DNA from: Catenaria anguillulae PL171
Taxonomy: Eukaryota; Blastocladiomycota; Blastocladiomycetes; Blastocladiales; Catenariaceae
Assembly (NCBI GenBank): GCA_002102555.1
Contig: MCFL01000011.1
Span: 248,001-312,000 of the forward strand
Direction: 5' to 3'
DNA length: 64,000 bases
The notes below the pieces were generated by a model that saw only the letters and a list, made by a program, of their open reading frames with translations, was not told where the DNA came from and did not search any database. Shown in pieces: positions 33,545 to 44,473 of the stretch. Position numbers and translations under genes: made by a program. Positions within the stretch are counted from its first letter, which is position 1, and each line of letters opens with the position of its first letter.

Positions 33545-34573
33545 GGTGAGTTCGATATGGCGCCGTTTGCGTTGCTTTGTGGACCTTTCTTTGCACAATT
33601 CTGGTCCAGAGACGAGAGAGGCGGGAAGGAAAGGGGGAGCGAGTCAAGCGGCGCGGGGCAAGGCGATGCAACGGGGACTTGATTGACTTTTGAAGGCTTC
33701 ACTCCGTCAGCAAAACGTTGCTGCGCATGTTGGACGCGGCCTCTTTGCCAGGGACGCTCCGTTGTGCCGATTATGCTTCTCACACATGCAGCATGGGACA
33801 CTTGAGACCACAGCAAGTTCCTGCAAGCACCATGTCATGACACGGGAAGCAGGATTTGCTGTGGAAGTCTTCAGCCTGTGGAAATGGAAGCAAAGCCCAT
33901 TCATTTGTGCAAAGCCTGATGCATATGCATACTACGTATGGGCTGATGCTCCGTTGATAACATCAGGGCCCCGTCAGATCGGCGGACTTTCCACGAGGGC
34001 CGCAATGCTGATCAATGGAGAGACGTTCTGGAAACATGCCATAGTTCCAACATGTCCAAATCGACGACTGGCTGGGCGAGCCAGTATTATCATGGACAAC
34101 AACAAAAAAAAAATGTATGTAACGCCACAATTTGCCTGTCTGCTTCGGTGCACTGTCGACGTATTGTAAATAAAAAAAAAAAAAAACGGTTGATGAATGA
34201 CGGCCGCAAGACTGGCAAAAGCAGAAGACAGAGAGCCACAGAAGTCGCAGGCGCGAACAGAGAAACCAAAGGACTTCGTGCGAGAAGAAGAGAACAATGT
34301 CGCCAGAAACCTAGTCAGAAAGAGAGACGGCAGTAAGAAGAAAAGTGGAAAGGATGAGACGAGCGGATGTGGAATGCAAGGTATGAAATGAGTATCAAGA
34401 CATGAGCGAGGAACAACAATGACGATCAAACCACCGTTTCGGTCACAACGGCATACAAGACAGGACCCGCGGAAACTAACGCGCAACTCCAGCGTGTCCA
34501 CCAGCGGCGGTCGCCGCCCTCCTTCGCAATGTCCCCTGTCCGCCTCCCACAAACCGACTGGTCGATGGTGGGG
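33545..34573. other. Intergenic region, CDF copy 2 promoter and 3' flank of the Ser/Pro-rich gene
   Basis: Contains short A-runs (34108-34116 and 34171-34184) and a purine-rich stretch (about 34200-34380) that may be the 3' untranslated region of the minus-strand gene upstream. No convincing ORF or RNA gene. Confidence 0.45.
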
Positions 34574-36768
34574 TCATGGTCCGCTTAGGACTGTCGCGTG
34601 GTCCTGTTCCGAGGCCAATGGCATCGAGTGATGGTCTGCAAATGCGACTTGCTTTGCGACCGCACCAATGGAAGCCGTTCTCGGGGGAACTACAGGCGAT
34701 TCTGCTCCACTCGCGGTCACGGCCGCCACGCCCGCAAACGCGTCCGCGCCAACAACCTCATACGACTCTGCCGTCCCGCCACGCCTAGGTATGGCGGCCG
34801 CCTCGGCCGCAGCAATCATGGTAGCCGGTGGCGATACGGACTGGTTGAGCCGGTCGCGCGCGGGGAGTGCCAGTAGCAATGCGGTCGAATCTGCATCCAC
34901 AGGATAGTATTCACCGCGTGGGAGTTGTCAAGATCATGATCGTCGTCCAAGGAAGGAGTCGGGTGCCTGCTTGCCGGCCCGGCAGCAAGTGACGCGAGCG
35001 TGGGCGCCAGCAAGGAATCCACACGGCGTGGTGGGTGGATTTGTGGGGTACTGGGTGAGCCTACTTGCATGGCACGTGTACTTGCCCCATCGTCGGCTTG
35101 TGCAAGGGCATGCGCAGTTGGTGATGCGTTACGGGAATGAATGACTGACACGCGCTCTGACGGGAACGACGACGACGTCGACGACAATGGCGAGTCTCGA
35201 GACAAGTCACGAGATGCGCGCAACGTGCCGTGTTGTCGCGACAAGGTCTCTGCGGCATATGCCTCGGCATGTGCGTCGTAAAACCGGTCGAGATCCTCGT
35301 CCGACGAGCCCGTTATATCGCCTTGCTGTTGCGCGTGTATGCCGCTTAACATGACGCGCCCAGACGGGGGCGGTGGAAGCGGGGGTGGGACTGGTGGATA
35401 CTCGTCTGTATCGTCGCCAATGGCCGCCAGCACAGAACTGAGATTCCTCACGTCCCAGTCGAGCCCATCAAACAAAATACTTGCTCCGCGCGACCGCTTG
35501 CGAATGCTTGATGTGGCCCCATCGCCACTGCCCCCACTGCCTGGCGGTGCAGTGGCTGGACGCCCAGACTCGTAGTACGCGCCGCCATCGGCCGTGGCCA
35601 ATGCATACGGCATGGGCAACGGGACGCGCTCATTATTGCTGGCAATGGCATTCGGTGAAGAGGTGTGTACGTCAAGAAGGCGAGGTAGGGAAAGAAGTGG
35701 CGGGCCGGTTGGCGTGGTAGGCGGCGAGTAATTCGACTGCGGCCCGATCTCGGACATTGCGCGTGGAGGCGGCGCGGGAGGGGCAATGGATTTTTCCTTT
35801 TGCACGAGGGATTTGAGGCCAATAGCAGAAGCAAAAGAGCGCAGGGCGTGGCGGACGACTTTGCCGCGGGTCGCATTGGTGGGTGGAGCGTGGGGCGCGG
35901 ATGATGCGGTGGAGAGGGCCGAGGGCGAGGGAGGGACGGGAGGTGGGGTAGTGGACGACATTGGGCGGGGCGAGTTGGTGGAGGTGGCAGAGGAAAGAGC
36001 CGGTGGGGTGAGGCGAGCTGTGGTTGCAGAGTGGCGCATGGTGGCTGCGACTGCTGGTGTTGCAGGGTGGGAATGGGTGGCAGAGTCAAACGGCTGGCCG
36101 TCACGGTTGGTTGACTTGTGCCTTTTGCCGTGATGCGTGTGCGTGTGACTGCGTGGGGGAAAGAAGCGGTCGTGGAACGAGAAGGCTGGGATGGGAATCA
36201 AGGGGGATGCTGTGACTGAGCGTGAAGTCTTCAAGTTGAGCCTTTGCGATTGATGTTGAAGTTGATGTCGTGGTTGATGGTGGCCCGTCAATGTCAACAG
36301 GTGATCAGCTCTCGCAGGGGCAGTCTGCGACTGAGACGAGCAAGACGACGTGGTGGACGTTGTTGACAGTCGAATCTGAGCGGGTAGAGGCGCACGTTGA
36401 GCGTCCAGCGTCCAACGGAATATCGGCCTCGGCTCGGGTTCAAATTCAAGGCCGGAGGGCACGACACGTCCTTCGGAATCAAGAAGACTTGGCGAGGCCT
36501 CGGCACAAGGATCGGGCGTCGTCGTATCGTGAGAAGCGCTGCTTGCAATTGGTTGGTTGGCGCTGGGCAGGCTGTGGTTCTGGGAGTGGTGACTTGCGAC
36601 CCCGACACCGAACGCGGGTGTATGGGATGCTGGTTGGCGTTCTTGTTGATCCGACGACAACGACACGGACGGGTCGAGGCAAGGCAAAGTGGAGGGGCAG
36701 TCGCGGGGATTGGGTGCTGATTCGGCGATGGGATCGGGGCCGGGCACTACCTGGTGCGACATGGACAT
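34574..36768 (-). CDS. Ser/Pro-rich low-complexity protein, unknown, with a frame break near its 3' end
   Basis: From ATG 36768 the frame stays open for 650 codons to 34816. Composition is dominated by Ser, Pro, Thr and Ala with His runs, as in disordered regulatory proteins. Distinct spots include a basic start to one segment (RKSTNRDGQ-type, HGKRHKS near 36120), a compact conserved-looking piece GASILFDGLDWDVRNL (about 35470), a proline stretch YPPVPPPLPPPPSGR, and acidic GSSDEDLDRFYDAH. I recognise no domain. Close to the stop, a second frame (34574-34915) reads as similar coding sequence (EYYPVDADSTALLLALPARD, then SYEVVGADAFAGVAAV) and overlaps the first by a one-base shift, so the true C-terminus is probably in that frame. 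Whether this is a sequencing indel, an unseen intron or a real truncation cannot be decided here. Confidence 0.55.
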
Positions 36769-39082
36769 TGCTCAGACTGTGGAGGAGGGGTGATCATGAG
36801 GGCCGACGTCAACCAGGCTGAGCTGCAAGTTCGTATACCGTCACTGTTTATTTCGCCTCGAGATCGTCGCACTCGCAGGCATGCCGCCGCGGGGGGCGAG
36901 CGGGGCGGGGCAGCAGCAACGAAATGGGTCGGCCCGACCAGTGCCGACATGCGCAACGCAACTCAAGACCTGGCCACTCACAACCCGCGACGGTCATGAT
37001 GTTCTTCTTCTTTCAAATTCTTTGCCTGCGTTGTTGTTCTCGGGCCGCGCAAGCAGCAGGCAGGCCCCTGGCTGGTCCATCCATACTTACGACCGTTTTC
37101 ATGACCCATGACCCGCCGTCGTTCTCTCCGAGCCGCCAACAACGCCAACACGTCCACTCGAGCGCGTGTGAATGCCAACTGCAACTGGCTTCTGCCCGCT
37201 GGTGATTTGTCGGTTTGCTCTGGCGAAATGACGCACCCAGTGAGACAGTGATCTATATGCCACGCCGGACACCAGCCGATGTCCCTTTCGCACAGCGGTT
37301 CAAAACGAGGATTTTAGTCGAGTGCGTGGGTGGCTCGTGTGGGCCTGTGGGGCTGGGATCCAGAGATGCAAACCATCGTCAAGCACCTTCTGTGGCGCTT
37401 CTACGGTCCTTCTGGCCAATCAGAAGCAAAACGTCGATCATTTGTGTGCCGTTCGTGCTCGTCCGTCGGTACCTGCTCCCACCGTGCATGGTATGGTTGG
37501 TTACGAACAAACATTTGGCCATCAATACTTACCCCATTTGACATACCAACTGCAAGTCACTGGCCGCATTTCGTACGGACATTGCTCTCCCGACATTGGC
37601 CCGCCATCAGCACACACACACCAACAACACTCGTCCCAGTTCGCCCTTCCTGCCGTCCGACCCACACCGGCGTTGGCATTCAAAGAACCTGCCTCTCCAT
37701 ACGTCGAGGAAGTACGCATACCCATCTTTTTTTCCATTCTATGTACAGATGTTTCTTGCTGCAGTTCAACAGGCAGGCATTCTGGATTCTGGATGTTGGC
37801 CCCTCCCTCCACGCTCTCATGGCCTGGTTGGCTAGTGGTGCCGTTTGCTCGTTTCAAAAGCACATGCGCTCACTCGTTCCGAGCAAATCGGCCGCCCGAA
37901 CCATTCGCTGCTTTCCCATGCATGCATGCACGTTGTTTGCAGCGCAGAATTTGATCCGGTGGGTTTGTGATGTGGCCTGGCCATGGACAACGTTAAACCG
38001 ATGGGACCCGGCAGTCTGATGCTGTTTGTCTACATTCATCCGATCCTGTTTCTTGCGGCAGGATTCATCCATCATCATTCATTCGGCTCCTGGATCCTCT
38101 CCCCTGCTGACTATGTACCAAAAGACGTTCTCGCTCGATCCTTGCCAACCCCTGTGCCTGCTGCCACGGTTCCCAGAAACTTGACACATTGAGAGCAAAC
38201 CTGGTGATGATGCCAACCGCACTGTCTCATGCCATGACTAACGAATCACCTCGATCTCTTGTCCACCCAGCTGACCAGAATCCTTCCTGCCCATCAGTCA
38301 TTTTTCGAATCGGACCGTCCCGACTCCGTCGTTTCAGCCTCACTCGATTGCGACCGTTGACCGTTCCTCAGCGTTTCGATCGATACGACAAACTGAAACA
38401 CTGGCCAAGACCCTCGAGCAGCCGCGACGTGAAGGTTTGCCTGCCTGCCTGGCTTTCACAGTGCCTTTGTTTGGGTTTCATTCCCCGTCCATCGATCGGT
38501 TTTGGTATGATTTGTTGGATTCTAGTTTTGCCGGCCGCACCATCACCCACCGCCATCCATCATGATGACGAGCTCTAGACCAAGAGTTTGTTGCCTCACA
38601 ACGTTTGGGTCCACGTTTTGGATTGTGGCATGTGCTCTCTTGGGCCGGACCGGGATGCTTGACATGACCTTTTGGACCGTGAGGTTTGCTGACTTTTTTT
38701 TTTTTTTTTTCCATTGCTTGGATTTAGAATTGGGTGGTTGAAATATTAATACTCGACTGCTCCCGCCGGTGCTCACCAACATCAATTCAATTGCAAGCAT
38801 TCTGCCAACGCCTCTACCGGGTACTCGGAGTCAACCATGGTCCTGTTGGTTCGTAACTCGGTTCCCTCGGTTGTCTTTGGCGCTTGAATGCTGACTTGTC
38901 ATGTGCTGGATCATTGATCTTTACCTACACATTCACAGGCCCAGTAACCCATTCATCCCCTCTCCGTCCCTTTAGAATCGATCCTAGACCCGCCCGCCCC
39001 CGCCAGCTAGCTAGACCATTCCCGTCCATCCTACACCCCAACCCATTCGACAAGCTAGACACACCCTAGATTGCCAGCCGAG
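36769..39082. other. Largest gene-poor interval (2.3 kb)
   Basis: A divergent interval upstream of the Ser/Pro-rich gene (-) and the membrane-protein gene (+). Several overlapping frames of 200-230 codons exist at 37322-38019 in two frames at once, with no recognisable domain and no codon pattern favouring one, so none is called. A T-run at 38694-38710 and a gcatgc-type stretch near 37918 are present. It may hold long promoters, untranslated exons or non-coding RNA. Confidence 0.4.
38694..38710. repeat. Poly-T homopolymer (17 T)
   Basis: Seventeen T residues about 370 bases upstream of the membrane-protein start. No tRNA or 5S gene precedes it, so it is not assigned as a polymerase III terminator. 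Confidence 0.85.
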
Positions 39083-41668
39083 ATGCATCCGTTCACCACC
39101 ACCTGCCACCGGACCCTCAATCTCCTCCTGCTGCTCCTCGTTGCAGCCTGCCTCCTGCTGTTCCCAGCGCCCATGGCCGCTGCCCAGCGATCCGCCATTT
39201 CCGCAACCAATGTTCCCAGCCTGATCCACAGCCACAGCCATCTCTCGCGCACGGCCGGTGGTGCAACACCCATCCCCACAAGCCTACCACAATCGGCCAC
39301 CTCGTCCATTGCCACCGGCACTCTCTCGTCCTCAGCCAATGCGTCCCTGCCCACGCACACGCTCACCATCAACGGCACAGTCACCATTGTTGTCGGTAAC
39401 GCAACACTCAACGCCGCGATGGCTGCCCACAACGCCACCGCCACTGCATCTCCATCCACATTCCCGGCACCTACATTCTCGGACCCTGCACATGCCACCG
39501 CGCCGGTGGCCCATCCGCCCACGCCAACAAAGCCCAAGCCTAACCAAAACTTGCATGGCGTCGGCGACAAATCCGTCGACCCGACTCCCGGTGCCAATAA
39601 CAATGGCGATCCGCCCATCATTGCGGCCCTCGGCGGAAAATTCACCGTGTTGGCGGCCGCATCGATCGGCGGTTTGCTCATGGTCATGGCATCTGCGGGC
39701 GCCATCGGGATTCGCCGGTCGCCCCGTGGCTTGCTTCCCACGCGGAGCCACAGTCCGTGTGTGGATCTGGTGGACCAGTACTTGGCGCTGGAGCGGTCAC
39801 CCATTTGGCTTGCGTGGATTGCAAGGGGAATGCCCCCGTGCAAACGCGGCGAGAATGGCACGGATGCCGCCATTGCATATGCGTTGGGCGTGAGCGTGGA
39901 TGAGGTGCCGAGGTTGAGGAGCCAGGCTCGGTGGAGGGCGATTCATGGGTCCTCTAGTCACAGTCATGTGCCAGTCAAGAGGGAGGCGTTGGCCAGGAGA
40001 TTGCTCAGGTCGACCGTCCTGGTGTCTGGATGGACTGCGTCGTCGCTCGATGGACGTTTGTCGGGCGTAGCTGGCGCGGGCAAGGCAAAGGTTGCACCCG
40101 TCGAGTTGGCACGAAATGGCCCTGTGCCACCGGCGCTTGAGGCCAGGGAGCTGATGCGGCTGCGGAGGCGGAGGTCGGATGCGGGCAAAGTCAGTCCGTG
40201 GGTACCGCCCGCTGCAGGACCCTCATCCGCCGCAGTGTCGACAAGCTTCCAGTCCCAGTCCGGCGGTCGAGCCTCACCACCACCGCCGCTTCCGCCGTTT
40301 CCCGTGTCCACGCGCGCAGCCGTCATACGTGTCGGGTCGGACCGAGGCAGCATGGACACGGAGCTTTCAGACACCTATGTTGCCCCACGCCGCAAGGACT
40401 TGCTTCCACGCAATCCAACGAGCGCCGCTCGCCACGCACCGTTTTTGCCCATGACCACGGACCACATCCACCTCCACGGTCATTCCAGCGCCTCAACGTC
40501 ACACACGTCCAACCGGCACTCGTCCTCATCCACGTCCTCTTCATCGTCGTCTGCCGACCCAACTGCCTCGCTCCAAGACGTGCTCGACCCAGCCATGATT
40601 GTCGCCGAGTACGGCGCCGTCCGCCTATCGCCACCTCCCACCCTTGCCGACGATCTGCTACCCGACGGCCGACCTCGCGCCCGATCGCTACCCGCGGGCA
40701 TGCTCCGGTATGCGGCGTACATGGCCGCCCAGCGGCACGCCGCGCGCATGCGCAGAGAACAGCTTCGGGCCGCCGCCCGAGCCCTTGGCGGCCACGCGTC
40801 CAGTGTCACGGAAGATGATCTTGTTTCTGAAGGCGAAGGCGACCATGAGGACGACAAGCAGGTCGTGGATGGTGAAGGAAACGTCATTGTAGCACCCGTG
40901 TACCGCCTGCCCGCCAACCGTGGGCGTGTGCCGCCGCTCGTCAAGCAACCGAGCGTGTCGACCATGCGCAGAGGCAGCGCGAGTACCGCTACGGCAAGCA
41001 TGTCCGAGGCACGCGGGCGCGCCATGCCGGCGACACTTGCCATTTCACCTGCGATTGATCCCGACGCGGACACGGATGTCGACGGATATTCGTCGTCTGC
41101 ACCCGGTACTTGGTCGCCACATCACGCGCGGTCGCGCGCCACGTCTGTTTCGTTGACGTGTCCGCTGCCGCCAATGCCCATGCCCGCAACCATGCCCCTG
41201 CCCCCAACGAACTCCATACTGTCCACTACGGACGACCACGTTGTGGATTGGTATGCGCATCACGAGTGGCATACAACAACACCAGAGCTCGCGGGCGCGT
41301 TTCCACGGCGCCGCGCTTCCGACGTGTCGACCGACTTGTCGTCCATCATTGTGGTGCTTGACGATGACGACAACGCACAACGGGCTGCACGCCATGCCTG
41401 GGACGAGGATGACGTCGACGAGTATGAGTTGCACGAAATTGTTGTTGGTGCTGCGCCTGCTCTGGCGCATGTGCGCAGTGTGTCGTCGCCCGTGGATGCA
41501 GATTGGGCCGTGCCTGCTGCCACCGCCGCGGCGCCTGCGAGCGGGTACTATGCCGAAAGAACAAGGTCCTTGTCGCCGCCAGGCACACGTGGGGCCGCAC
41601 GTCATGCTATGCCGTTGCCGCCATTGGTCCAGTTGACGCGACCTTGGCCAGCAGCGCATCGTCGGTAG
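39083..41668 (+). CDS. Type I single-pass membrane protein with long Ser-rich cytosolic tail, unknown
   Basis: Single exon, 861 residues from ATG 39083. A strong signal peptide opens it (LLLLLLVAACLLLFPAPMAAA, cleavage near residue 32). The ectodomain (about residues 33-190) is Ser/Thr/Ala/Pro-rich with several N-glycosylation sites (NAS, NGT, NAT). One membrane helix follows near residue 195-215 (FTVLAAASIGGLLMVMASAG), then Arg-rich stop-transfer residues (IRRSPRG). The tail of over 600 residues starts with a compact segment (CVDLVDQYLALERSPIWLAW, residues about 230-250) and becomes disordered and Ser-rich, with a double proline motif (PPPPLPPFP). The shape resembles fungal cell-wall or polarity sensors, but no known sensor domain is visible. 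No introns. Confidence 0.8.
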   Translation: MHPFTTTCHRTLNLLLLLLVAACLLLFPAPMAAAQRSAISATNVPSLIHSHSHLSRTAGGATPIPTSLPQSATSSIATGTLSSSANASLPTHTLTINGTVTIVVGNATLNAAMAAHNATATASPSTFPAPTFSDPAHATAPVAHPPTPTKPKPNQNLHGVGDKSVDPTPGANNNGDPPIIAALGGKFTVLAAASIGGLLMVMASAGAIGIRRSPRGLLPTRSHSPCVDLVDQYLALERSPIWLAWIARGMPPCKRGENGTDAAIAYALGVSVDEVPRLRSQARWRAIHGSSSHSHVPVKREALARRLLRSTVLVSGWTASSLDGRLSGVAGAGKAKVAPVELARNGPVPPALEARELMRLRRRRSDAGKVSPWVPPAAGPSSAAVSTSFQSQSGGRASPPPPLPPFPVSTRAAVIRVGSDRGSMDTELSDTYVAPRRKDLLPRNPTSAARHAPFLPMTTDHIHLHGHSSASTSHTSNRHSSSSTSSSSSSADPTASLQDVLDPAMIVAEYGAVRLSPPPTLADDLLPDGRPRARSLPAGMLRYAAYMAAQRHAARMRREQLRAAARALGGHASSVTEDDLVSEGEGDHEDDKQVVDGEGNVIVAPVYRLPANRGRVPPLVKQPSVSTMRRGSASTATASMSEARGRAMPATLAISPAIDPDADTDVDGYSSSAPGTWSPHHARSRATSVSLTCPLPPMPMPATMPLPPTNSILSTTDDHVVDWYAHHEWHTTTPELAGAFPRRRASDVSTDLSSIIVVLDDDDNAQRAARHAWDEDDVDEYELHEIVVGAAPALAHVRSVSSPVDADWAVPAATAAAPASGYYAERTRSLSPPGTRGAARHAMPLPPLVQLTRPWPAAHRR

Positions 41669-42203
41669 ATCGGATGGTGTTGGAGCCGACGTTGGATTTT
41701 CGTTGTCTGCTTTTAGACTTTCTTTTTGGCTTTATCGCATTTGTATCTGTGCCTCCTTTTGTTCGCTCCTTTTTTGTGGTTCTCGTGCCCGTGTGAGCGT
41801 GGCCTTCGTTGACAAAATTGCGGTTGACTTGTTTTGTCGAGGGTGCCATTTTGCGTGGTGAATTGAGCCTTCATTTTCGCCTGGATGTAAATAAATACAA
41901 TATGTCTGTTTCGAAGGACCTGGAACCTCGTGAGCCGCAACCCCCTTGCCCCTGTGAACCTGGGTCAAACGAAAGCGAAGCTGTGCCAAGGAAGTCAATC
42001 GCTGACCCGTGTTTCTCACAGTGTTGTTGAGGTGAACAGAAGGAAACCTCTGCCTATCGAGCCGGAGTAACGGGCATCATCTCGTCTCCTTCAGGAGTAA
42101 TACGTACAGGCGTCCCCAATTTCTTCAGTCGCAGCTCTGTGCATTGATATTTTCACCGGCCTCGAACCTCCACTTTCTCCGCACCCCAACACGATATCTC
42201 GCC
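41669..42203. other. Intergenic region membrane protein to arrestin
   Basis: Contains the 3' flank of the membrane-protein gene, with T-rich sequence at 41700-41780 suitable for polyadenylation, and the arrestin promoter. No gene is seen. Confidence 0.45.
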
Positions 42204-43461
42204 ATGCCAGACACCACGATTGAAATCATTCAGGATAGGGTGCGTACAAAAGACTATTTGCATGTGCCTACTCTGAAACTGCTATGTATCCAACTTGCTC
42301 AACCTGCTCATTTTCATCATTCAGACGACGTATTACCATGGCGACCAAGTCACTGGCTCTGTCAAAGTTGTCGTCACCTCGCCCATCAAGGCGCGAGCCG
42401 TCCGCATCAAGTTACTTGGCTACGTTTCGACCAGCGTTCACTACACTGAAACCGTGATGCGCGATGGCCAGTCACACACGGAACACCGCACCGCGTACGG
42501 GTCGCAGCCGCTGATTGAAAAAAAACTGACCCTATGGGGATCCGAAAAGAAGGGCTTGTTTGTGGGCAACTCGGAGCTCGACGCGGGCGAGTATGTGTTT
42601 CCGTACACATTTGGGGCGCTGGCAGCAACGGCAGATGCGGGTCAGGGGTTGCCGTCGTCGTTTGACAGCGAGCGAGGAAAAGTCGAGTATGTCCTCAAGG
42701 CAACCATTGATCGGGCCATGAAGTTGGATTTCGATGTTCAGACCAAAATGAAGGTCCATGGCAAGCTTCCGCAAGCTACTGTGGATGCAGCAAGGGCACT
42801 ACGGCCAGTGGATTCCGAAGTCGAGCAAGTCGGTCCCATGGGAATGGGTGGCAAGATCGAGGCGACCATGGAGCTCGTGCAAGGAGGTATCGCCCCTGGT
42901 GGCGCACACTTGGTCATTCCACCCATTGTCGCTGGCGGTGGCGGCGGCGGCGGCGGACCGGTTGTGGCCATTGTCCGCATCGACAATCACGCGTCTGCCA
43001 CGACCATTGACCAGATCAAATTCAAGCTCGCGCGTCAAGTCAAGTACGTTGCCGGTGCGCACAAGCACGAGGAAAAGCACAAGATCCTCGCTGACAAGGT
43101 TGGCGTCAATGTACTACCTGGCTGGCGCGGCTTCGAGTATCGGTACACGCTTGCCGATTCCATTGCAGGGCTTCGGGCAAAGATGATGGGCGTCGAATCG
43201 ATTGATTCCAAGATTTTAGACCTTGGATACGTGTTGACAGCCAAGGTGAGCCATGGGCCAAAGCTCAAGCTCAAGCTCGTGGTGTTGCCGCCCGAGCCGG
43301 TGGTAGCCGGCGGGAATCAACAAGCGGTGCCTGGGTCCGTTGAGCAGCAAATCGCGGCCCAGCTGAAGGGAGGCGGGCCACAGGCGTGCTTTGGAACGAT
43401 GCCACAGCCCGTGCTGGTTGACGGGACAATTGGTGGAGCTCAAATGATGGTTCCACCTTGA
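42204..43461 (+). CDS. Alpha-arrestin-like (ARRDC) protein
   Basis: Two exons: a 36-base first exon (42204-42239) and 42325-43461, with an 85-nt gtgcgt...tcag intron, giving 390 residues. Alpha-arrestins are adaptors that link membrane proteins to ubiquitin ligases for endocytosis. The N-terminal arrestin fold shows YYHGDQVTGSVKVVV, IKARAVRIKLLGY and the strand-turn LDAGEYVFPYTFGA, followed by LPSSFDSERGKVEYVLKATI, the classic first-domain end. The second domain includes VVAIVRIDNHASATTIDQIK and LKLKLVVLPPEPVV. A glycine run (about residue 235) marks a loop. No PPxY motif for Rsp5/Nedd4 recruitment is evident, and a C-terminal PPEP is the nearest thing. The first exon supplies MPDTTIEIIQDR and joins in phase 0. 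Confidence 0.87.
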
Positions 43462-43577
43462 GTAGGTCGAGAAATGTGGCCCACTGAGCGCTTGTTGCTT
43501 CTCTGTCCGGCAGGACATTCAGTATATTCTGTACGAAAAAAAAACAACCAATGAAAACAAGGGCAAAAAGCAAATGA

Positions 43578-43659
43578 CGACAGCGACAGGATTCGAACCT
43601 GTGCAGGCAGAGCCTAATTGATTTCGAGTCAATCCCCTTAACCGCTCGGGCACGCTGTC
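43578..43659 (-). tRNA. tRNA-Ser (anticodon CGA)
   Basis: An 82-nt class II tRNA on the minus strand. The seven-pair acceptor stem is GACAGCG/CGCTGTC with discriminator G, there is a T-arm loop TTCGAAT and a long variable arm, and the seven-base anticodon loop CTCGAAA places CGA at 34-36, decoding UCG. G73 and the long arm support serine identity. No intron. A T-run on the minus strand just past the 3' end (43565-43569) can terminate polymerase III. Confidence 0.93.
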
Positions 43660-44029
43660 ACCTTGTGTCGAGCTGCCCTTTTCTTCGACCTATTAACCCC
43701 AAAGGCGCCACACTGCCATTTCCTGCCCCCCCCCAAGTTGAGTTGGTTGCGTAGCGGAAAAAAGTCTCAACGAATTTTGAACATAAATACATAGCTGAAG
43801 ACCAAGGTGGGGGTACTGTAATACACACATCTTTGACACTCGAGTCAACCAAACTGCGGTTATAAACATCAGTTGCGTGCATGGCCTTGCAGTCTCACCC
43901 GACACGTTGCCTGAGTGAAGCGGTCACCATGAACCATCGCTGCCAGATCGCCGGATATAGCGAAAAGAAGAAACGACACAAAATCCTGACAGCATGGCTG
44001 CCTTTCTTGAGATATTGGAAAAAGAACAC
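43660..44029. other. Spacer between two serine tRNA genes
   Basis: The 370-base spacer contains a C-run (about 43726-43734) and no ORF of note. Both tRNA genes are on the minus strand. Confidence 0.5.
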
Positions 44030-44111
44030 CGACACCTGCAGGATTCGAACCTGCGCACCACTAGGGTATTTGATTAGTAGTCAAACGCGATAACCACTCC
44101 GCCAAGGTGTC
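44030..44111 (-). tRNA. tRNA-Ser (anticodon ACT)
   Basis: An 82-nt class II tRNA with acceptor stem GACACCT/AGGTGTC, discriminator G, D-arm GCG/CGC, anticodon stem TTTGA/TCAAA around loop CTACTAA, long variable arm and T-loop TTCGAAT. The anticodon is ACT, decoding AGU (and AGC if A34 is edited to inosine). Eukaryotes normally read AGY serine codons with a GCT anticodon, so this isoacceptor is unusual, but every structural element looks functional. A T-run (44019-44023 on the minus strand) follows for termination. Confidence 0.85.
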
Positions 44112-44473
44112 TTCTTGGTTGAAAACCCTGGTTTTCTGCTGCCCTTTATACCCATAAACGCCGATCCGGCCTTCGATTCAGAGAGTCCCTCCGCCTTGTA
44201 ATTTCGCGTTCGGATGCAAAGAGTTATACCCTATGTACGCAACCAAAGCGATCACGAGTTACAATGTTCCGTAGACTGCCAGCATGTGGGTAGTTGGCAT
44301 CAAGAGAAAGCCAGGCGGAACACAGGCGAAGAGAATGGTTTTCATTGGAGCCAGGAACAATCAAGCGAAACACGACAGGGTATCATCATCACTTTGCACA
44401 CATGGTCAATGTATAAAATACTCAACATCTGATCCTCACCGCGACTGGCAGAAAATGCTTTGCTTGAGAGGAA
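44112..44473. other. Intergenic region tRNA-Ser(ACT) to Gln-rich gene
   Basis: Holds upstream sequence of the tRNA and the 3' flank of the Gln-rich gene. No gene is seen. Confidence 0.45.

Noticed and set aside
37322-38019. Two overlapping 210-230 codon ORFs
   Set aside because: Both frames are open at once, with no domain, no splice context and His/Cys/Trp-rich composition unlike neighbouring proteins.
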